Below, piece by piece: positions 34,532 to 44,837 of a stretch of 64,000 nt of DNA. The DNA comes from Dipteronia dyeriana (Eukaryota > Streptophyta > Magnoliopsida > Sapindales > Sapindaceae), in the NCBI GenBank assembly GCA_032871835.1, contig CM065296.1:54837288-54901287 (forward strand), given 5' to 3'. The first letter of the stretch is position 1, and each line of letters begins with the position of its first letter. The translations under genes were made by a program, and so were the position numbers. Below the pieces are notes generated by a model that ran no database searches, was not told the origin of the DNA, and saw only the letters and a program-made list of their open reading frames with translations.

Positions 34532-35228
34532 ATAAGATGTGCCATTAAAAACATTTTGAAGACGTTCGGTTAGGGAAACTGCTCCAACGGTCTTCCCCGA
34601 TGAAAGCCTGACTAGATGACATCTCCCACAGTATATCCTGGGGAGAAGGATGTGAAGGGACCCCCGAGGGTTCAGCCCATAGATTTTCAACCTCGGAGGG
34701 AGGGGAACCCCTGTTCGGCTCCGAAGCCCCTACAACCGCCGATACTCCAACATCAGCACTCCGGTAAGCCTCATCCACAATATCTTCATCGCTGGAATCA
34801 ATGAAAGTAACCACCTGAGGAACCTTAAGATAATGAGTTGGAGAGCTGATTGTCATCCTAAAAGGCTTCAAAAAATTCGGGACCTATAGCTGCCTGTCTC
34901 GTGGAAGAATTACCTCCGTCACCGGCGTTAGTCTGCTCGGCAGGCTCCTCACCAACACCTTCACTTTGCCTTTGCCGATTGACAGGTAGCTAAGTATCGA
35001 TCGGGCCACTCAGATCGCTAGTCTCCCCAACCGTCGGTTGAAAAATGTCCTCAGGAACGACCTCAGGAGTGACCTAAGGAATATGTTCCTCAGCGGCATC
35101 AGTCTCTTCCTCAGACTCAGGCGGGGCGATGCCTTCGCCACCTTGACGTACAACCTCATTCTGACTCGTCTGAATAATTGAATTCACTTGGCGAGCCTGA
35201 AGATCGCAGACAACGTCTGTATCAAACA

Positions 35229-35308
35229 CTAGAAGAAAAAAGGAACCACGTCAGAATGCAAAACAAAAAATATATAACAATAAGGAAGAGGTTGCAAAAA
35301 TCACTTAC
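35229..35308 (-). other. Intron 1 of the Tat antisense gene
   Basis: Minus strand: donor GTAAGTGA at 35308 and acceptor TTTCTTCTAG ending at 35229, 80 nt, T-rich. It joins an open frame upstream to FDTDVVCDLQARQVNSI downstream. Splicing is inferred from canonical sites and frame continuity. Confidence 0.65.
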
Positions 35309-36935
35309 ATCGCCTACGTTGGCCCAAAATCTTTTTCAAAGAAGCTGAACTCAATCATCTTCGATTCAACAAAGAGATAAGTCTTGCTTCTTTTTGCCAA
35401 AGTACGAACCGCTGCCCAAGCAATTCTGGTCAGGTCCACATCACTATACTAGATTTTCTTCTTGTTCCAAAGATCGGGGGAACACAAGAAACGGGGGACT
35501 TTCAACACTGTTCTAGTACCCCCAGCCGAAACAGTAACTTCAAGCCCGAGACCCCCTCCGGCAAAAAACCAACTGTTCTTCTAGAACTTGTTGGATGTAG
35601 AAAATCCCCATATAAAACCCCTCTTTTTGAGGTCATCAGAGGTATCAGCTCCCCGACTCACTTCTGTCCCTTTAGGGACCCAACAATCCGGCAAATTGGA
35701 CATAAGAAAGTAGGTCCCCGACTTGCCCACTTGCCTCAGTGTAAAAAAATGCATGATTTCATTCGGGGATGGCAGCGATAAGTTCATGCGGCTGTACATA
35801 TGCCACAGACACATCAAAATCTTGTAGCTATTTGCGGCTAGCTGTGCTGGAGCGATCCCTGCCTCAGCCAGAAACCAGGCAATAAAAGGCTGAAGGGGAA
35901 GAGTGATGCCACAGCAGAGCATGGATCCGTAGATTGCCACCATACCCGGGGGTGGGTTCCACACAGCTCTATCTCCCGCTGGAATCAAAGAGACCGAGTT
36001 GGGCAGATCGAATCGGGAGCGATACTTTCCAATCTCATCATCCCCGACCACATTCGATTCCGAGTCATACCCACTCAGGTGGTCAGCTGAGAAAGAAAGA
36101 TGAGACACTCTGAATTCTTCTTCAACATCATTTTCGTTGACAATCTGCTCCATGATCAAAATATTGCTCGAGTTGTGCTTGCGGACTTCACTTTTACTAT
36201 GATGTTTTCCTATCCTTCGAAGAGGTACCCTGTGATCAGAAATATCAGAATTAGAACTAGATGAAGAACTCGATACATGGCTAAAAGTGACGTCAGGGTG
36301 AAGCCCCGAAATATCAACTTCTAAAAATGAAGGTTCATCTACAGGAATTTCCCCCAGTAATCTTCTAATACAAGAAACTAACTGAAACTCCCCAAGTTCT
36401 AATGCATCGAGAGCGACATTAAAAAGACGATGATGGGAAGATGGCTCCATAGGAAACTAACCTTAAATAAAGAATTGATAAGATCTTCAATGGAGAGTCG
36501 CAATTATATGTAAAAAAAATCTGGGTCAGAGAAAAGTTCTTTCTGCTGCAAATTTTTCCAAATGAACCAGCACAATTTAAGACGAAGAATTTAAAGAGGA
36601 AACGGCACGAAACCCTAGGTTTCAAGGTGGGAAATAACGATGATGAGGTTCGATGATGTAGGCGGCGCATGGGAAGACGCATAGGTCATTTCTCATAAAT
36701 AATATCCAAAAACGAAGAGGCAAGAGACACATGTCAGAAGGAGAACTGGCTTTCGCCGTCAGAACTCAAAAACGTTGCCATCATTAAAGATCTAATGTAA
36801 GGAGGCAAATCAAATTTTCAGAGTCGCCATTAAAACACATCATTATGATAAGATATTTATTCGGACGCTGAAAAGATATTGATAACTAATTAAAATACTT
36901 TTGCCCGAACAAACCTTGTTCAGCAAAAATATTTT

Positions 36936-36945
36936 AAGGGGGTAT
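36936..36945 (+). promoter_or_regulatory. Polypurine tract of the Tat element
   Basis: AAGGGGG followed by TAT lies directly before the 3' LTR start TGTCATATG at 36946, the expected place for the plus-strand primer. Confidence 0.75.
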
Positions 36946-37194
36946 TGTCATATGTAAATTTCATCGGATGAACGCGTCATCAAACAAAGAGGATAAATTT
37001 CCAAGTGGACATCCAAATATGCATTCAGAAAATATCCTACAAGACAGTGCCGAATACGAGAAAACCCGAGTAAACAGATGTTGAATGAAACCTACTCGGG
37101 ATCGGTTGACGAAACTTAGAACTATTTAAAAAACGCTTCCACTCGGGCTTAAACGGTGCTACTCGGGACCAGCAGGTATTGCTCTTACTCGGGA
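36946..37194 (+). repeat. 3' LTR of Tat element, part 1
   Basis: Matches 26009-26257 of the 5' LTR, with clearly more differences than between the chromovirus LTRs. It stops at ACTCGGGA (37187-37194), where the chromovirus begins. The LTR resumes at 44246. About 35 bp of LTR present in the 5' copy (TAAATATGAAG... to ...TTAGTGC) is missing across the junction. Confidence 0.9.
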
Positions 37195-37817
37195 AAACGT
37201 AGAGAGACGAACTAAGCAATATGCCAATCAAGCAAATAAAGGGCGTAAGAAGGTTGTGTTTGAGCCCGGTGATTGGGTGTGGTTGCAAATGAGGAAGGAA
37301 CGATTCCCATCCCAGCGGAGTTCTAAACTACTTCCAAGGGAAGATGGCCCATTTTAAGTGATTGAAAGAATCAATGACAACACATACAAGTTGGATCTTC
37401 CAGGTGAGTACAATGTTAGTGCAAGCTTCAATGTTTCTGATTTGACTCCTTTTGATGTAGGTGACGATTTGAGGACAAATCCTTTTCAAGAGGGAGGGAA
37501 TGATGAGAACAAGACAGCTGCATCAAATGAACCATTGCATGTTCCGGTTGGGCCAATAACAAGGGCAAGAGCTAAGAGATTCAAAGAAGCACTAAATGGC
37601 CTAATTCAAGACATTTGGGCTGATTTTGAATTGTTGAAGTCCAAGATAAGCCCACATGAAGACCAATGCATAATTAATGTCATCAAGGCAATTGATTGGG
37701 CTGAATAAGGAAGACTTGGGTGTGTGGCACAAGCTAGGAGAAGAGTCAACTTTGGCTGACTTATTCCCTTTTAATTTCCAAAGAATAATAGTTGATTTGT
37801 TTCCCAAATTAAGGGGC
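37187..37817 (+). pseudogene. Extra partial 3' internal region of the chromovirus
   Basis: It is nearly identical to 43183-43813: the end of integrase and the C-terminal tail of pol (ERINDNTYKLDLPGEYNVS, LTPFDVGDDLRTNPFQEGGN, ITRARAKRFKEALNGLIQDI) to the stop at 37708. Compared with the other copy it keeps Trp in GDWVW (stop at 43272 there) but has a stop in DGPF-VIERI near 37351, where the other copy has Gln. The copies therefore decayed independently. It starts at a microhomology with the Tat LTR, with no 5' LTR before it. Confidence 0.9.
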
Positions 37818-38248
37818 TGATTTGTTTCCAGATTTAGCTTTCCAATTAGGGAGCAAGTCAATAGTTTCTCAAATTAGTTTTCTACTGATTATAAGGCCTT
37901 AATGGCCGAATTATCTTGTTTCCTTTTAGGATGGCTTATAGCCTTTCTTTTCGTTTAGGGTTTTAGTATATAAAGGAACGAATTGGATGTAATTCGACAG
38001 ACTTGGATTGAATAAAAAAATTGTGAGGGTTCATCTCTTTTTGGTTCTGAAAACTTGACTTATCACTCACATCTTCTTATTGTTCTTGAGTGTGGCGTCT
38101 TCAACTTCTTGATACCAATGGTTCTTACCTTCTTATAGGTAACGGGCGCGGTCCGATAACGTTCTTGTTTATAAACTTGGTTAGAAAACGATCCTTCGTT
38201 ACCATATATTGGTTCCGGGTCTCACTGCTCTTTGTGGGGTTCATATCA
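37818..38248 (+). repeat. Chromovirus LTR (first)
   Basis: It starts TGATTTGTTTCCAG after the polypurine AAATTAAGGGG and ends GGTTCATATCA, about 431 bp. A TATA box TATATAAAG is at 37967-37975 and AATAAAA at about 38010. By eye I count roughly ten differences from the second LTR (43814-44245), so the insertion is young relative to the Tat element. Confidence 0.9.
37967..37975 (+). promoter_or_regulatory. TATA box in chromovirus LTR
   Basis: TATATAAAG about 280 bp before the LTR end, with AATAAA 40 bp downstream, as expected for a U3/R promoter. The same site is at 43963-43970 in the other LTR. Confidence 0.65.
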
Positions 38249-38250
38249 GT

Positions 38251-38262
38251 TGGTATCAGAGC
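38251..38262 (+). promoter_or_regulatory. Primer-binding site, initiator tRNA-Met type
   Basis: TGGTATCAGAGC two bases after the LTR end is complementary to the 3' end of plant initiator methionine tRNA, the usual primer of chromoviruses. Confidence 0.9.
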
Positions 38263-38330
38263 TTAGGCTTCTAAATCAGGTTTAATCTATCCTTGTTCTT
38301 TCTCTTCTCTGTATTCGTTTGTTTCAACAA

Positions 38331-38495
38331 AAAAAAACGTTTGATCAAATCCGGTACCAAATAAAAAAAAAGTACCAAAAGCTTGCTTGAGTCCACTTGA
38401 TCAAGGTCGGTTAAAAAAAACGTTTGATCAAATCCAGTACCAAAAAAAAAAAAAGTACCAAAGGCTTGCTTGAGTCCACTTGATCAAGGTCGGTA
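38331..38495 (+). repeat. 82-bp tandem duplication in chromovirus leader
   Basis: CGTTTGATCAAATCC occurs at 38339 and 38421, and GCTTGCTTGAGTCCACTTGA and TCAAGGTCGGT follow in both copies. Two units of about 82 bp differ mainly in A-run length. The rest of the leader (38263-38773) is A/T-rich and noncoding. Confidence 0.9.
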
Positions 38496-38875
38496 AAAAA
38501 AAAAATACAATTTTTTTTTGGGTCATGTAGTTGAACCTATATCAACTATTTCTATTCCTAATCTTGATTCCGTGCATTGATATTAAAAAAAAAAATTAAT
38601 AGCTAAAGAATCATGTCTTCATTATTCTTGTCCTTTTGCTTTATTACTTCTATTTTTCTTGTACTTCTTGTGAGTGTCCGTATAAGTCAAAAAAAAAAGA
38701 AACTGAATAAGTTAACAAAGAGTGGGAAAAAGGCAAGAGTGTGTGAGCTCATCAGAGGGTAAAAGCCAAAGAATTGAGTGAAAACACGATTGTGAGTGCC
38801 ACCATCTTTGAGAGTAAACACGTGAGGGAGTGTTTGAGAGGCTTACTAATTTCTTTTGTTTTGCAGGTTTCAAAT

Positions 38876-40564
38876 ATGTCACGTGATAAAAGTATAGACT
38901 TATCTGATGATGCACCAGAAACGATAGATCTTAATTTTTTGTATAAAGCAATACAAAAAAACATGGAGCGGATGGAGATTAAGATTGGTGAGGTGCATGA
39001 TAGGATAGATAAGGTGGAGTCTAGTTCACAAAGGGTGCAACCTAGGGTTTCTTATATGGAACGAAGAGAAAGAAACCCACCTAGGGATGATTATGAAGAT
39101 GATTATGGGAATGACCTAGAGGAGGGTGATCACATGTCCAATGTGGGTGCGGGTAGATTGAGGCGTGAAATGGGAGGTAGAGGAGTTAGGTATGGGAATA
39201 GAGAAGATAGGTATGGGTATAGAGGAGATAGGTATGGAGAGAGGGCTGATAATAATTTGGGTAGTATAAAGGTGAAAATCCCAACGTTCCAAGGTAAAAT
39301 CGATCCCGAAGCTTATTTAGAGTGGGAGAAAAGAATAGAATTGGTATTTGACTGCCATGACTATTCTGAATTAAAGAAGGTAAAGTTAGCTGCCATAGAA
39401 TTTACTGATTATGCTATCGTTTGGTGGGATCAATTGATTGTGAGTAGAAGACGAAATGGAGAAAGACCTATTGAGACTTGGGAGGAGATGAAAGCTGTCA
39501 TGAGAAAGCGTTTCATTCCGAGTCACTATTATAGGGGTTTATTTCAAAAATTTGAAACCCTTACTCAAGGGTCTAAGTGTGTTGAAGATTACAACAAGGA
39601 GATGGAGATAGCCATGATTCGAGCTGATGTAGAGGAAGACCGAGAGGCTACTATGGCTAGGTTTTTAAGTGGACTTAACCGAGACATAGCAAATGTGGTG
39701 GAGTTGCAACATTATGTTGAATTGAGTGACATGGTACACATGGCAATTAAGGTGGAACAACAGTTGAAGAGAAAGAGTTCCACACGGGTTAGGCAAAATT
39801 CAGGTTCTTCATCATCATGGAAACCGAATTGGAGTAAGAGAGACGACCAGCCTGGTTTCAAGGCCAATGCCGAACCTTCCAGAGATCATAAAGTCGGAGG
39901 CACATTAAAACAAGGTACATCAGATTCTCAACCTTCTAGAAATCGTGACATTAAGCGCTTTAAGTGTTTGGGAGTAGGTCATATTGCATCTCAATGCCCA
40001 AACAAGAGAGTAATGGTTTTGAAGGATGATGGTGAGATCGAATCTGAGGGTGAATCTGATGATGAGTCCATGCCACCTTTGGAGGATGCAAGTGATATTG
40101 AATATCCGGTGGACGGAGATCTTTTGGTGGTGAGAAGAGCTCTTAGTGCTCAAGCCAAGAAAGATGATGAGGTACAACGTGACAACATTTTTCATACCCG
40201 CTGCCATGTTAATGATAAGGTATGTAGCATGATCATTGATGGGGGGAGTTGTACTAATGTGGCTAGCACTAATTTTGTGGAGAAATTGAATTTAGCCACT
40301 TTGAGGCATCCAAAACCATATAAGTTACAGTGGTTAAATGATAGTGGGAAAATCAAGGCGACTAAACAAGTGTTGGTGACGTTTTCAATTGGAAAGTACA
40401 AAGATGAAGTCCTTTGTGATGTTGTACCAATGATTGCGGGCCATATCCTTTTGGGGAGACCATGGCAGTTCGATAGGCATGTGACCCATGATGGGTATAC
40501 CAATAGATACTCCTTTGTACTCAATAAAAAATCAATCACTCTTGTACCTTTAACCCCAAAATAA
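38876..40564 (+). CDS. gag: Chromovirus gag and protease
   Basis: I chose ATG 38876 (MSRDKSIDLSDDAPETIDL) because an in-frame upstream ATG at 38774 precedes a splice-acceptor-like TTGTTTTGCAG and reads less like gag. Gag core: IKVKIPTFQGKIDPEAYLEW through EFTDYAIVWWDQL, MRKRFIPSHYYRGLFQKF and MARFLSGLNRDIANVVELQ (about 39268-39750). The zinc knuckle RFKCLGVGHIASQC lacks its first Cys (CGC codon, Arg). The protease has IIDGGSCTNVAS (about 40231-40266) and ILLGRPWQFDR. The frame ends at a TAA at 40562 where Lys/Glu-rich linker follows; related elements read on, so this is probably a nonsense change. The clade is chromovirus, closest in wording to CRM-like elements; that call is tentative. Confidence 0.88.
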   Translation: MSRDKSIDLSDDAPETIDLNFLYKAIQKNMERMEIKIGEVHDRIDKVESSSQRVQPRVSYMERRERNPPRDDYEDDYGNDLEEGDHMSNVGAGRLRREMGGRGVRYGNREDRYGYRGDRYGERADNNLGSIKVKIPTFQGKIDPEAYLEWEKRIELVFDCHDYSELKKVKLAAIEFTDYAIVWWDQLIVSRRRNGERPIETWEEMKAVMRKRFIPSHYYRGLFQKFETLTQGSKCVEDYNKEMEIAMIRADVEEDREATMARFLSGLNRDIANVVELQHYVELSDMVHMAIKVEQQLKRKSSTRVRQNSGSSSSWKPNWSKRDDQPGFKANAEPSRDHKVGGTLKQGTSDSQPSRNRDIKRFKCLGVGHIASQCPNKRVMVLKDDGEIESEGESDDESMPPLEDASDIEYPVDGDLLVVRRALSAQAKKDDEVQRDNIFHTRCHVNDKVCSMIIDGGSCTNVASTNFVEKLNLATLRHPKPYKLQWLNDSGKIKATKQVLVTFSIGKYKDEVLCDVVPMIAGHILLGRPWQFDRHVTHDGYTNRYSFVLNKKSITLVPLTPK

Positions 40565-40800
40565 GTGTATGAAGATCAAGTAAGGTTAAGAAAAGACAGA
40601 GATGTCAAAAAAGAGAGTAGAGTGAGAGTGAGAGTTCAAAAGAAAGAGAGAGAAAAGAAAAAGATTATGAAATAGCAAAAAAAAAAGAAAAAAAGATGAA
40701 AAAGAAAAAAGTGGTTGTTTAGAAAAAGAGAGAGAGAAAACAAGTAAGCTTTTATGCAAGGGAGAATGAGGTCAAAAAGGCTCTATTTTCAAATCAGCCA
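40565..40800 (+). other. Purine-rich linker between chromovirus gag-PR and RT
   Basis: AG-rich sequence (AAGAAAGAGAGAGAAAAG and similar) coding a Lys/Glu-rich linker in disrupted frames. The frame shifts between gag-PR (ends 40564) and RT (from 40801) inside this stretch. Confidence 0.7.
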
Positions 40801-43704
40801 ATGATTGTACTTTTGTACAAAGAGGCTTGCTATAGTACTAATGAACTTAACCCTTCCTTGCCTAGTGTTGTTGTTTCTCTATTGCAGGACTTTGATGAAG
40901 TGTTTCCCAAAGAGATGCCTATTGGTTTACCACCAATAAGGGGGATTGAGCACCAAATTGACTTTGTACCCGGAGCACCCATCCCAAATAGACCAGCATA
41001 TAGAAGTAATTTTGAGGAGACAAAGGAACTTCAAAGGCAGGTTAGTGAGCTCATGGAAAAGGGGTATGTACGTGAGAGCATGAGTCCTTGTGCGGTTCCC
41101 GTATTGCTTGTGCCAAAGAAGGATGGAACATGGAGGATGTGCATTGATTGTCGTGCCATCAACAATATCACTGTAAAGTATCGACATCCTATTCCTAGAT
41201 TAGATGATATGCTTGATGAATTACATGGTTCTATTGTTTTTACTAAAATTGATCTTAAAAGTGGATATCATCAAATTAGGATGAAGGAAGGTGATGAGTG
41301 GAAAACTGCTTTCAAAACAAAATATGGATTATATGAGTGGTTAGTTATGCCTTTTGGATTAACTAATGCACCAAGTACTTTTATGAGATTAATGAACCAT
41401 GTTTTGCATGCTTTTATTGGAAATTTTGTGGTTGTTTATTTTGATGACATTCTGATTTATAGCAAAAACTTGGATGAGCATGTTGAACATTTAAAACTTG
41501 TTTTAGGTGTTTTAAGAACAGAAAAGTTGTTTGCTAATCTCAAAAAGTGCACCTTTTGCACCGATAAACTTGTATTTCTGGGCTTTGTTGTTAGTGCTAA
41601 GGGAATTGGGGTTGATGAAGAAAAGGTTAAGGCAATTAAGGAGTGGCCGAAACCTACCAATGTGGGACAAGTGAGAAGTTTACATGGGTTGGCTAGTTTT
41701 TATAGGAGGTTTGTGAAAGATTTTAGTAGTGTAGCTGCACCTTTAACTGAAGTTATCAAAAAGAATGTGGGTTTTAAGTGGGGTAATGAACAAGAAAAGG
41801 CATTTAACTTGACTAAGGAAAAATTAACTAATGCACCTTTGCTTGCTTTGCCTGACTTTGCTAAAACTTTTGAGATTGAGTGTGATGCTTCAGGAATAGG
41901 TATTTGAGCTGTTCTAATGCAAGAAGGTTGTCCCATTGCATATTTTAGTGAGAAGATAAGTGGTGCAACCTTGAATTATCCTACCTATGACAAGGAGATG
42001 TACGCTTTGATTAGAGCATTGGAAACTTGGTAACACTACCTTTGGCCAAAAGAATTTGTGATTCACACGGATCATGAGTCCTTGAAGCATATAAAGGGGC
42101 AACACAAGCTAAATAAGTGGCATGCCAAGTGGGTGGAGTTCATTGAAACATTTCCATATGTGATCAAGTACAAAAAGGGTAAGGAAAACGTGGTCGCTGA
42201 TGCTCTGTCAAGAAGGTACGTTCTACTTTCTACTTTGGATGCTAAATTGTTTGGTTTTGAATACATTAAACAGTTGTATGTGGAAGATTCTGATTTTGGC
42301 AATGTGTTCAATGCATGTGAAAAGGCTGCATTTGGTAAATTTTATAGGCACGATGGATTTTTGTTTAGAGAAACTAAATTATGTGTGCCTAAGAGTTCTT
42401 TGCGTAAATTGCTGGTTAGAGAAGCTCATGGGAGAGGTTTGATGGGGCATTTTGGTGTAGCTAAGATGCTAGATACTTTGCATGAACATTTTTTTTGGCC
42501 TCATATGAAACGTGATGTAGAAAGAATCTGTGAGAAATGCATTACTTGTAGACAAGCCAAGTCTAGGATTAAGCCTCATGGATTGTATACTCCTTTGCCT
42601 ATTCCTAGTGGACCTTGGATTGATATTTTTATGGATTTTGTGTTGGGTTTGCCTAGGTCAAAAAGGGGCAGGGACTCTATATATGTGGTTGTTGATAGGT
42701 TTTCTTAAATGGCACATTTCATTCCTTGTCATAAAACCGATGATGCCTCACATATTGCTGATTTGTTTTTCAAAGAAATTGTAAGATTGCATGGCATGCC
42801 TAAGACCATTGTTTCGGATAGAGATGCTAAGTTCTTAAACTACTTTTGGAAGACTTTGTGGGGTAAGTTAGGCACTGAACTCTTATTTTCTACTACTTGT
42901 CATCCACAAACTGATGGTCAAACTGAAGTAGTTAATAGGACTTTATCTACCTTGTTGCGTGCTATAATAAAAAAGAACTTGAAAACATGGGAGGATTGTC
43001 TGCCGCATGTAGAGTTTGCTTATAATAGGAGCGTGCATTCTGCAACTCATTTTTCGCCTTTTGAAATTGTGTATGGTTTTAACCCATTGACTCCTTTACA
43101 TTTAATTCCTTTACCTGTGAATGAGCATGTTAACTTGGATGGAAAGAAAAAGGCAAATTTTGTTTAGCAACTCCATGAAAAGACTCGGGAAAACGTAGAG
43201 AGACGAACTAAGCAATATGCCAATCAAGCAAATAAAGGGCGTAAGAAGGTTGTGTTTGAGCCCGGTGATTAGGTGTGGTTGCATATGAAGAAGGAACGAT
43301 TCCCAGCCCAGCGGAGTTCTAAACTACTTCTAAGGGGAGATGGCCCATTTCAAGTGATTGAAAGAATCAATGACAACGCATACAAGTTGGATCTTCCAGG
43401 TGAGTACAATGTTAGTGCAAGCTTCAATGTTTCTGATTTGACTCCTTTTGATGTAGGTGACGATTTGAGGACAAATCCTTTTCAAGAGGGAGGGAATGAT
43501 GAGAACAAGACACCTGCATCAAATGAACCATTGCATGTTCCGGTTGGGCCAATAACAAGGGCAAGAGCTAAGAGATTCAAAGAAGCACTAAATGGCCTAA
43601 TTCAAGACATTTGGGCTGATTTTGAATTGTTGAAGTCCAAGATAAGCCCACATGAAGACCAATGCATAATTAATGTCATCAAGGCAATTGATTGGGCTGA
43701 ATAA
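40801..43704 (+). pseudogene. pol: Chromovirus pol: RT, RNase H, integrase (stops in frame)
   Basis: A single frame with stops at 41905, 42031, 42706, 43165 and 43270. [57 protein letters not shown], the catalytic [12 protein letters not shown] (about 41428-41463), and [11 protein letters not shown]. RNase [13 protein letters not shown] then [11 protein letters not shown] and [12 protein letters not shown]. Integrase: zinc motif [10 protein letters not shown] ... CEKCITCRQ, catalytic positions [27 protein letters not shown] and [13 protein letters not shown]. The C-terminus carries LTPFDVGDDLRTNPFQEGGN and an ITRARAKRFKEALN tail. Several stops are single-base nonsense changes at otherwise conserved residues (for instance TGG to TAG at 43270). 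It is not functional as written. Confidence 0.93.
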
Positions 43705-43813
43705 GGAAGACTTGGGTGTGTGGCACAAGCTAGGAGAAGAGTCAACTTTGGCTGACTTATTCCCTTTTAATTTCCAAAGAATAATAGTTGATTTGTTTCC
43801 CAAATTAAGGGGC

Positions 43814-44245
43814 TGATTTATTTCCAGATTTAGCTTTCCAATTAGAGAGCAAGTCAATAGTTTCTCAAATTAGTTTTCTTCTGATTATAAGGCCTTAATG
43901 GCCGAATTATCTTGTTTCCTTTTAGGATGGCTTATAGCCTTTCTTTTCGTTTAGGGTTTTAGTATATAAAGGAACGAATTGGATGTAATTCGACAGACTT
44001 GGATTGAATAAAAAAATTGTGAGGGTTCATCTCTTTTTGGTTCTGAAAACTTGACTTATCACTCTCATCTTCTTCTTGTTCTTGAGTGTGGCGTCTTCAA
44101 CTTCTTGATACTGTTGGTTCTTACCTCCTTATAGGTAACGGGTCGCGGTCCGATAACGTTCTTGTTTATAAACTTGGTTAGAAAACGATCCTTCGTTACC
44201 ATATATTGGTTCCGGGTCTCACTGCTCTTGGTGAGGTTCATATCA
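43814..44245 (+). repeat. Chromovirus LTR (second, 3')
   Basis: It starts TGATTTATTTCCAG after AAATTAAGGGG and ends TTCATATCA at 44245, about 432 bp. TATA box at 43963-43970. It passes straight into Tat LTR sequence (TTAGTTCACATGG), so this end is a clean integration end. Confidence 0.9.
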
Positions 44246-44837
44246 TTAGTTCACATGGATTAGGTCATTACATGCACGAAGATATCCTTCAGGAAGGAAT
44301 CCCAAAGAGATCAGAATACTGAGCTGGAAGAGTTCCCAATCAGGTAATAACTTTATTTCTTTAAAAAGACTACGTTCTTATATAAGGAAACAAGTCCAAA
44401 TTTGACTGCACTACTAGAATCCCATTCGACTTCAATACAAGACTCTGAAACAGGAAATAAGACAATCAGCCTCAAGCAAATAAATAATTGTAATTAAACA
44501 CAAATATCCATTACTTGTACAAGGCAGATTAGGGCTTTATAAACATATAAATAGACCCATAATCTTGCCAACGAAAAGATATAGAGCGTACACAGAAATA
44601 ATAGCAAAATTCAGAGGGAAAAAAGAGAGATCGAGAGCTTGTAATATTTAAGAAATCATAGTGGATTTTGGCTAGGTTGATCATTCAACCACCCATGGAT
44701 GTTTCTCCGGTCATCGAAGTTTTACCACGTAAAAAACTCGTGTCTTGTTTAGTTTCTCATTCTCTCTCTCTTTGAAATCTCAGCCGAAATCCAATCCTTG
44801 TTGCTTTTCTGATACAATCCAGAAATCAACATCAACA
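44246..44837 (+). repeat. 3' LTR of Tat element, part 2
   Basis: Continues the Tat LTR from TTAGTTCACATGGATTAGG to GAAATCAACATCAACA. TATA-like TATAAATAG at 44545-44553. It is followed by AATAC (44838-44842), identical to 26004-26008. Confidence 0.92.

Larger units (their letters stand above)
33642..36450 (-). pseudogene. Antisense gene of the Tat element, spliced, now broken
   Basis: It runs against gag-pol. Exon 1 (from 36450) opens MEPSSHHRLFNVALDALEL, has a Ser-rich acidic part and then PPPGMVAIYGSML ... PLQPFIAWFLAEAGIAPAQLA ... ILMCLWHMYS, which fits the 'putative gypsy type transposon' domain (PF04195 type) known from Tat-family antisense ORFs. Stops lie at 35581 and near 35450. Intron 1 is 35308-35229 (GTAAGT...CTAG) and intron 2 is 34531-34465 (GTAAGC...ACAG). 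Exon 2 is acidic, Ser/Pro-rich; exon 3 (from 34464) is a predicted coiled coil (LGAQLKESKDSRARVETAYQ and following). Frameshifts lie near 34310, 34030 and 33930. The last block ends at 33642. The function of this gene family is unknown. Confidence 0.8.

Noticed and set aside
38251..38262. TGGTATCAGAGC as part of a tRNA gene
   Set aside because: It is the primer-binding site directly after an LTR, not a tRNA gene.
37187..44245. A full chromovirus with two flanking LTRs and target duplication
   Set aside because: The left side has partial internal sequence instead of an LTR, so no target duplication can be read; only the right end is clean.
26009..44837. The Tat element as an autonomous, possibly active element
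   Set aside because: gag has stops and a frameshift, the protease is broken, RT-RNase H has at least five stops, and the 3' LTR is split by another element.
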